From assembly GCA_963976875.1 (NCBI GenBank), contig CAXBML010000009.1, positions 1-64,000 on the forward strand: a stretch of DNA of 64,000 nucleotides, read 5' to 3'. Positions 61,955 to 64,000 of this stretch are shown piece by piece; the stretch's first letter is position 1, and each line of letters begins with the position of its first letter. The position numbers and the translations under genes are program-made. The notes beneath the pieces are model-generated. The model was not told the origin of the DNA. It saw only the letters and a program-made list of their open reading frames with translations, and searched no databases. Source of the stretch: Berkiella_A sp963976875 (lineage in GTDB: Bacteria > Pseudomonadota > Gammaproteobacteria > Berkiellales > Berkiellaceae).

Positions 61955-64000
61955 TTATATACATTTTAAAAATATCCAACCACCGCGGACCAATGCATTT
62001 AAGCTTTCATTCTGTTCCACTAGCCTTTGGACCAAATGGCTATCAGCGGCAATGATAACTTCTAACCTTCGAGGCTCATGAAGTAACTTATCTTTATGAA
62101 ATAAGCTTTGAAGTGGCAGGCCCGATTTTAAATCACTTTGGTTTCCCTCCATTACCCCGACACCAGAGACTATATTGTGTATGGCTTTATTGCCACTAGC
62201 GAAAAGTTCCGGACAAGCCGCTGAGTAAAAATATTGCATATTGATCCAATGGGCGACTAATACGGGGCCGCCAAGAATACTGCTCAGTATCTTGCCATCT
62301 TTGTCGTTCTCAGCATAATAAGAATGTAAGAAGACGCTTCTGTTTAAATGTATTTTTTTTGTCATTGCCCGTGGACCAATAATAATGGCAAAATTATTAA
62401 TTAACCCTAGCTCAGGCATTAATTGTGCCCAATCATTGGCTCTAGCATCGAAATTGTCATATCCAATGAAGTCTTTGCTGCGTTCTTGGTTGTATTTGTC
62501 AGAAGCTATATTGGCATCTTGCTGAATGATATTGAATTCAGCATCAACTGAGGGCGTTAACTGATTTTTTAGATCGAATTCAATTTTACCAGTTGTTGTA
62601 TTATGGCATGCGGCAATAAAAATAGTTTCATCAGGTATATGGATTCCATTCTGGTCTAAATAATGTCTAACTTGTTGATTGTTAAAAACTTGGCAAGCAA
62701 AAGCAGCATTATAGAATCCAGAATGTCCTCCGCAAGCACCACAATCAAGTGAAGACTTATATGGGTTACCCTCTGTTTGAGCATGATGGCCACAAATAAT
62801 GACAAATTTTGCGAAGTTATTTGTCAAAGACATACCTTTTAAAGTATTTAAGGCGATATCATAAAAACGAGTTATATCAGGTATTGTGAACGCACCTTCT
62901 TTTTTTAACGCAAGACTATTTTTATCAAATTTTTGAGATATTTTTGATGATTTATCTGGGTAAAATGTTTTTATTAAATTAATCATCGCAAACCAGATGC
63001 CAAATATCTCATAGACAAAATAAGCAGCTGGTATTTTTTTTCGATGTGCAACAATATTGCTCGTTAGGCAGGTTAATGTTTCGTCAGATGTGTTTTCTTT
63101 GGTTTTGGGAATAGCCACCACTCGAGAGGGTTGTAAAATAACAGGGTATTGATTGGTAATAACTTCTTTTTCTGTATCGTGAAACTGATTTGCAAAGCCA
63201 AAAAAACCAGCATAACCATAAGTTTCATAATCATTTAAAGATTCGAGTTGCCTTCTAATGCCTTCTGACCGTGTGTCGATACAAAATACCCATTGTGCAG
63301 AAGGCGCTAATTTAGCCTTATCTGATGTCTTAGTGGATTTCTTAGTGCTTTTTATATCAGTTAAAAGTGCATCGCTCTTGCTGATTTCAAAAGCGCGTTG
63401 CAGAATAAAGACAACATCAAAATAATCTAAGTTGAACACCTGTTGTTCAGGTTGTTCAAGCCAAGTTTTTTTAATTAGATCGTTAATATTATTGTCACAC
63501 GGCGGATTTGGCTGCTTTAGCTCTGGATGCCCATATTTTTCTAGATGATAAAGTTCATACGCAAGCCAAAGCGCAATTAAATCTTTTATGTTTAATATGC
63601 AGTCATTCCACGGGTTATCTGAATGTTCCTGTTGCCACTTCATATAACCAAACCAGCCTTTGAGCTGCCAGATTATTTGGAACAAATATGACTCAGCAGA
63701 TTGGTTTGAAACATTGAACTTTTCAAGTAGTGCTTCAATAAAGTCGTCTGTTGAGCTGGGTAGGTCATGTAGTATAGAGTGCCAGCCTTTGATATTCAGC
63801 ATGGACTGACGCCAATATATGAATAGAGATGATTGAGCTGTTGTTTTCTTTTTTTTAGCTAACGCGAGGTAGTTGCCAATCCAGCGAACACAGTCTTCTC
63901 GTATAGAGCTGGCTATAGACTGATTCGTTATGGCATCTAATCTATATGCGACCAGTATTTCCTTTGGGTTATGATTAAGAGAAATCCCAAAATCATCATT
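61955..64000 (-). CDS. dabA: DabA (DUF2309) inorganic-carbon accumulation protein, N-terminus outside window
   Basis: The frame is open to the right edge, so the gene continues beyond the window; at least 681 residues are present. DUF2309 hallmarks include FCIDTRSEGIRRQLE (Cys and Asp of the carbonic-anhydrase-like zinc site) and GHHAQTEGNPYKSSLDCGAC, where the first His of GHH and the Cys are 15 residues apart, as in the characterised Halothiobacillus DabA2. All four zinc-site residues are therefore present. The internal ATG at 63802 is not the true start, because the upstream frame remains protein-like. DabA works with the NuoL-like membrane protein DabB to trap CO2 as bicarbonate; dabB would be expected just outside the window. 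Confidence 0.92.
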   Translation of the reverse strand, partial: NDDFGISLNHNPKEILVAYRLDAITNQSIASSIREDCVRWIGNYLALAKKKKTTAQSSLFIYWRQSMLNIKGWHSILHDLPSSTDDFIEALLEKFNVSNQSAESYLFQIIWQLKGWFGYMKWQQEHSDNPWNDCILNIKDLIALWLAYELYHLEKYGHPELKQPNPPCDNNINDLIKKTWLEQPEQQVFNLDYFDVVFILQRAFEISKSDALLTDIKSTKKSTKTSDKAKLAPSAQWVFCIDTRSEGIRRQLESLNDYETYGYAGFFGFANQFHDTEKEVITNQYPVILQPSRVVAIPKTKENTSDETLTCLTSNIVAHRKKIPAAYFVYEIFGIWFAMINLIKTFYPDKSSKISQKFDKNSLALKKEGAFTIPDITRFYDIALNTLKGMSLTNNFAKFVIICGHHAQTEGNPYKSSLDCGACGGHSGFYNAAFACQVFNNQQVRHYLDQNGIHIPDETIFIAACHNTTTGKIEFDLKNQLTPSVDAEFNIIQQDANIASDKYNQERSKDFIGYDNFDARANDWAQLMPELGLINNFAIIIGPRAMTKKIHLNRSVFLHSYYAENDKDGKILSSILGGPVLVAHWINMQYFYSAACPELFASGNKAIHNIVSGVGVMEGNQSDLKSGLPLQSLFHKDKLLHEPRRLEVIIAADSHLVQRLVEQNESLNALVRGGWIFLKCI

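Noticed and set aside
1..64000. CRISPR arrays, tRNA and rRNA genes, prophage or transposase genes
   Set aside because: None were seen: no regularly spaced repeats, no cloverleaf candidates and no transposase or integrase-like proteins.

Overview
This is an AT-rich chromosomal window from a gammaproteobacterium. The gene content points to an intracellular bacterium of the Legionellales/Coxiella/Berkiella type; that placement is an inference from gene content, because no rRNA or other phylogenetic marker is present. The main pointers are an ATP/ADP translocase of the energy-parasite type, a patatin-like phospholipase, ankyrin and leucine-rich-repeat proteins, many long soluble proteins of no recognised family, and a protein that closely resembles a eukaryotic Qbc-SNARE. 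These are interleaved with ordinary housekeeping genes: pdxH, hemC, topB, msrBA, lemA with an M48 protease, tehB, carbonic anhydrase and transporters.

Layout. 1-1454 is the C-terminal end of a large repeat adhesin. 1.6-5.3 kb is an accessory island: a DUF4015 protein, the SNAP-25-like SNARE mimic (2782-3474), a two-TM coiled-coil protein, a microcin-like double-glycine peptide under a near-consensus promoter, and an LRR protein. 5.4-10.3 kb holds the nucleotide translocase and a giant coiled-coil protein with a degenerate CCA/poly(A)-polymerase head. 10.3-25 kb is mostly metabolic and membrane genes: two copies of a ferritin-like metal-dependent hydrolase each beside an exporter, pdxH, a second double-glycine peptide, a 762-aa orphan, YkvI- and DUF606-type membrane proteins, and lemA-M48-YdhS. 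25-34.4 kb carries a methyltransferase with an N-terminal hydrophobic segment, the patatin, a nitrilase-like protein, beta-carbonic anhydrase with a SulP transporter, and a FapA/DUF342 protein. 34.5-53.4 kb is rich in orphan proteins and also has a DUF885 metallopeptidase, a GGCT-like enzyme, a LuxR regulator beside a 2OG oxygenase, a second LRR protein, an ankyrin protein, tehB, a persulfide-dioxygenase-like enzyme, a secreted HAD phosphatase and a divergent hemC. 53.7-64 kb holds topB, fused msrB-msrA, a decayed methyltransferase, an OmpV/MipA porin, an SDR/renalase-like pair, a bacterial eRF1-like protein and the truncated dabA at the right edge.

How the genes fit together. Three themes recur. 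First, host interaction: the SNARE mimic, two-TM coiled-coil protein, LRR, ankyrin and patatin proteins and the orphans are all candidate secreted effectors; no secretion apparatus is in the window, so this is inference. Second, host-derived or inorganic resource capture: the ATP/ADP translocase, plus carbonic anhydrase, SulP and DabA for inorganic carbon. Third, competition: two unlinked small peptides share a 15-residue microcin-V-type leader ending VSGG, implying a common peptidase-containing ABC exporter elsewhere. The most interesting single item is the Qbc-SNARE-like gene. It carries both SNARE helices in register, with glutamine at both zero-layer positions.
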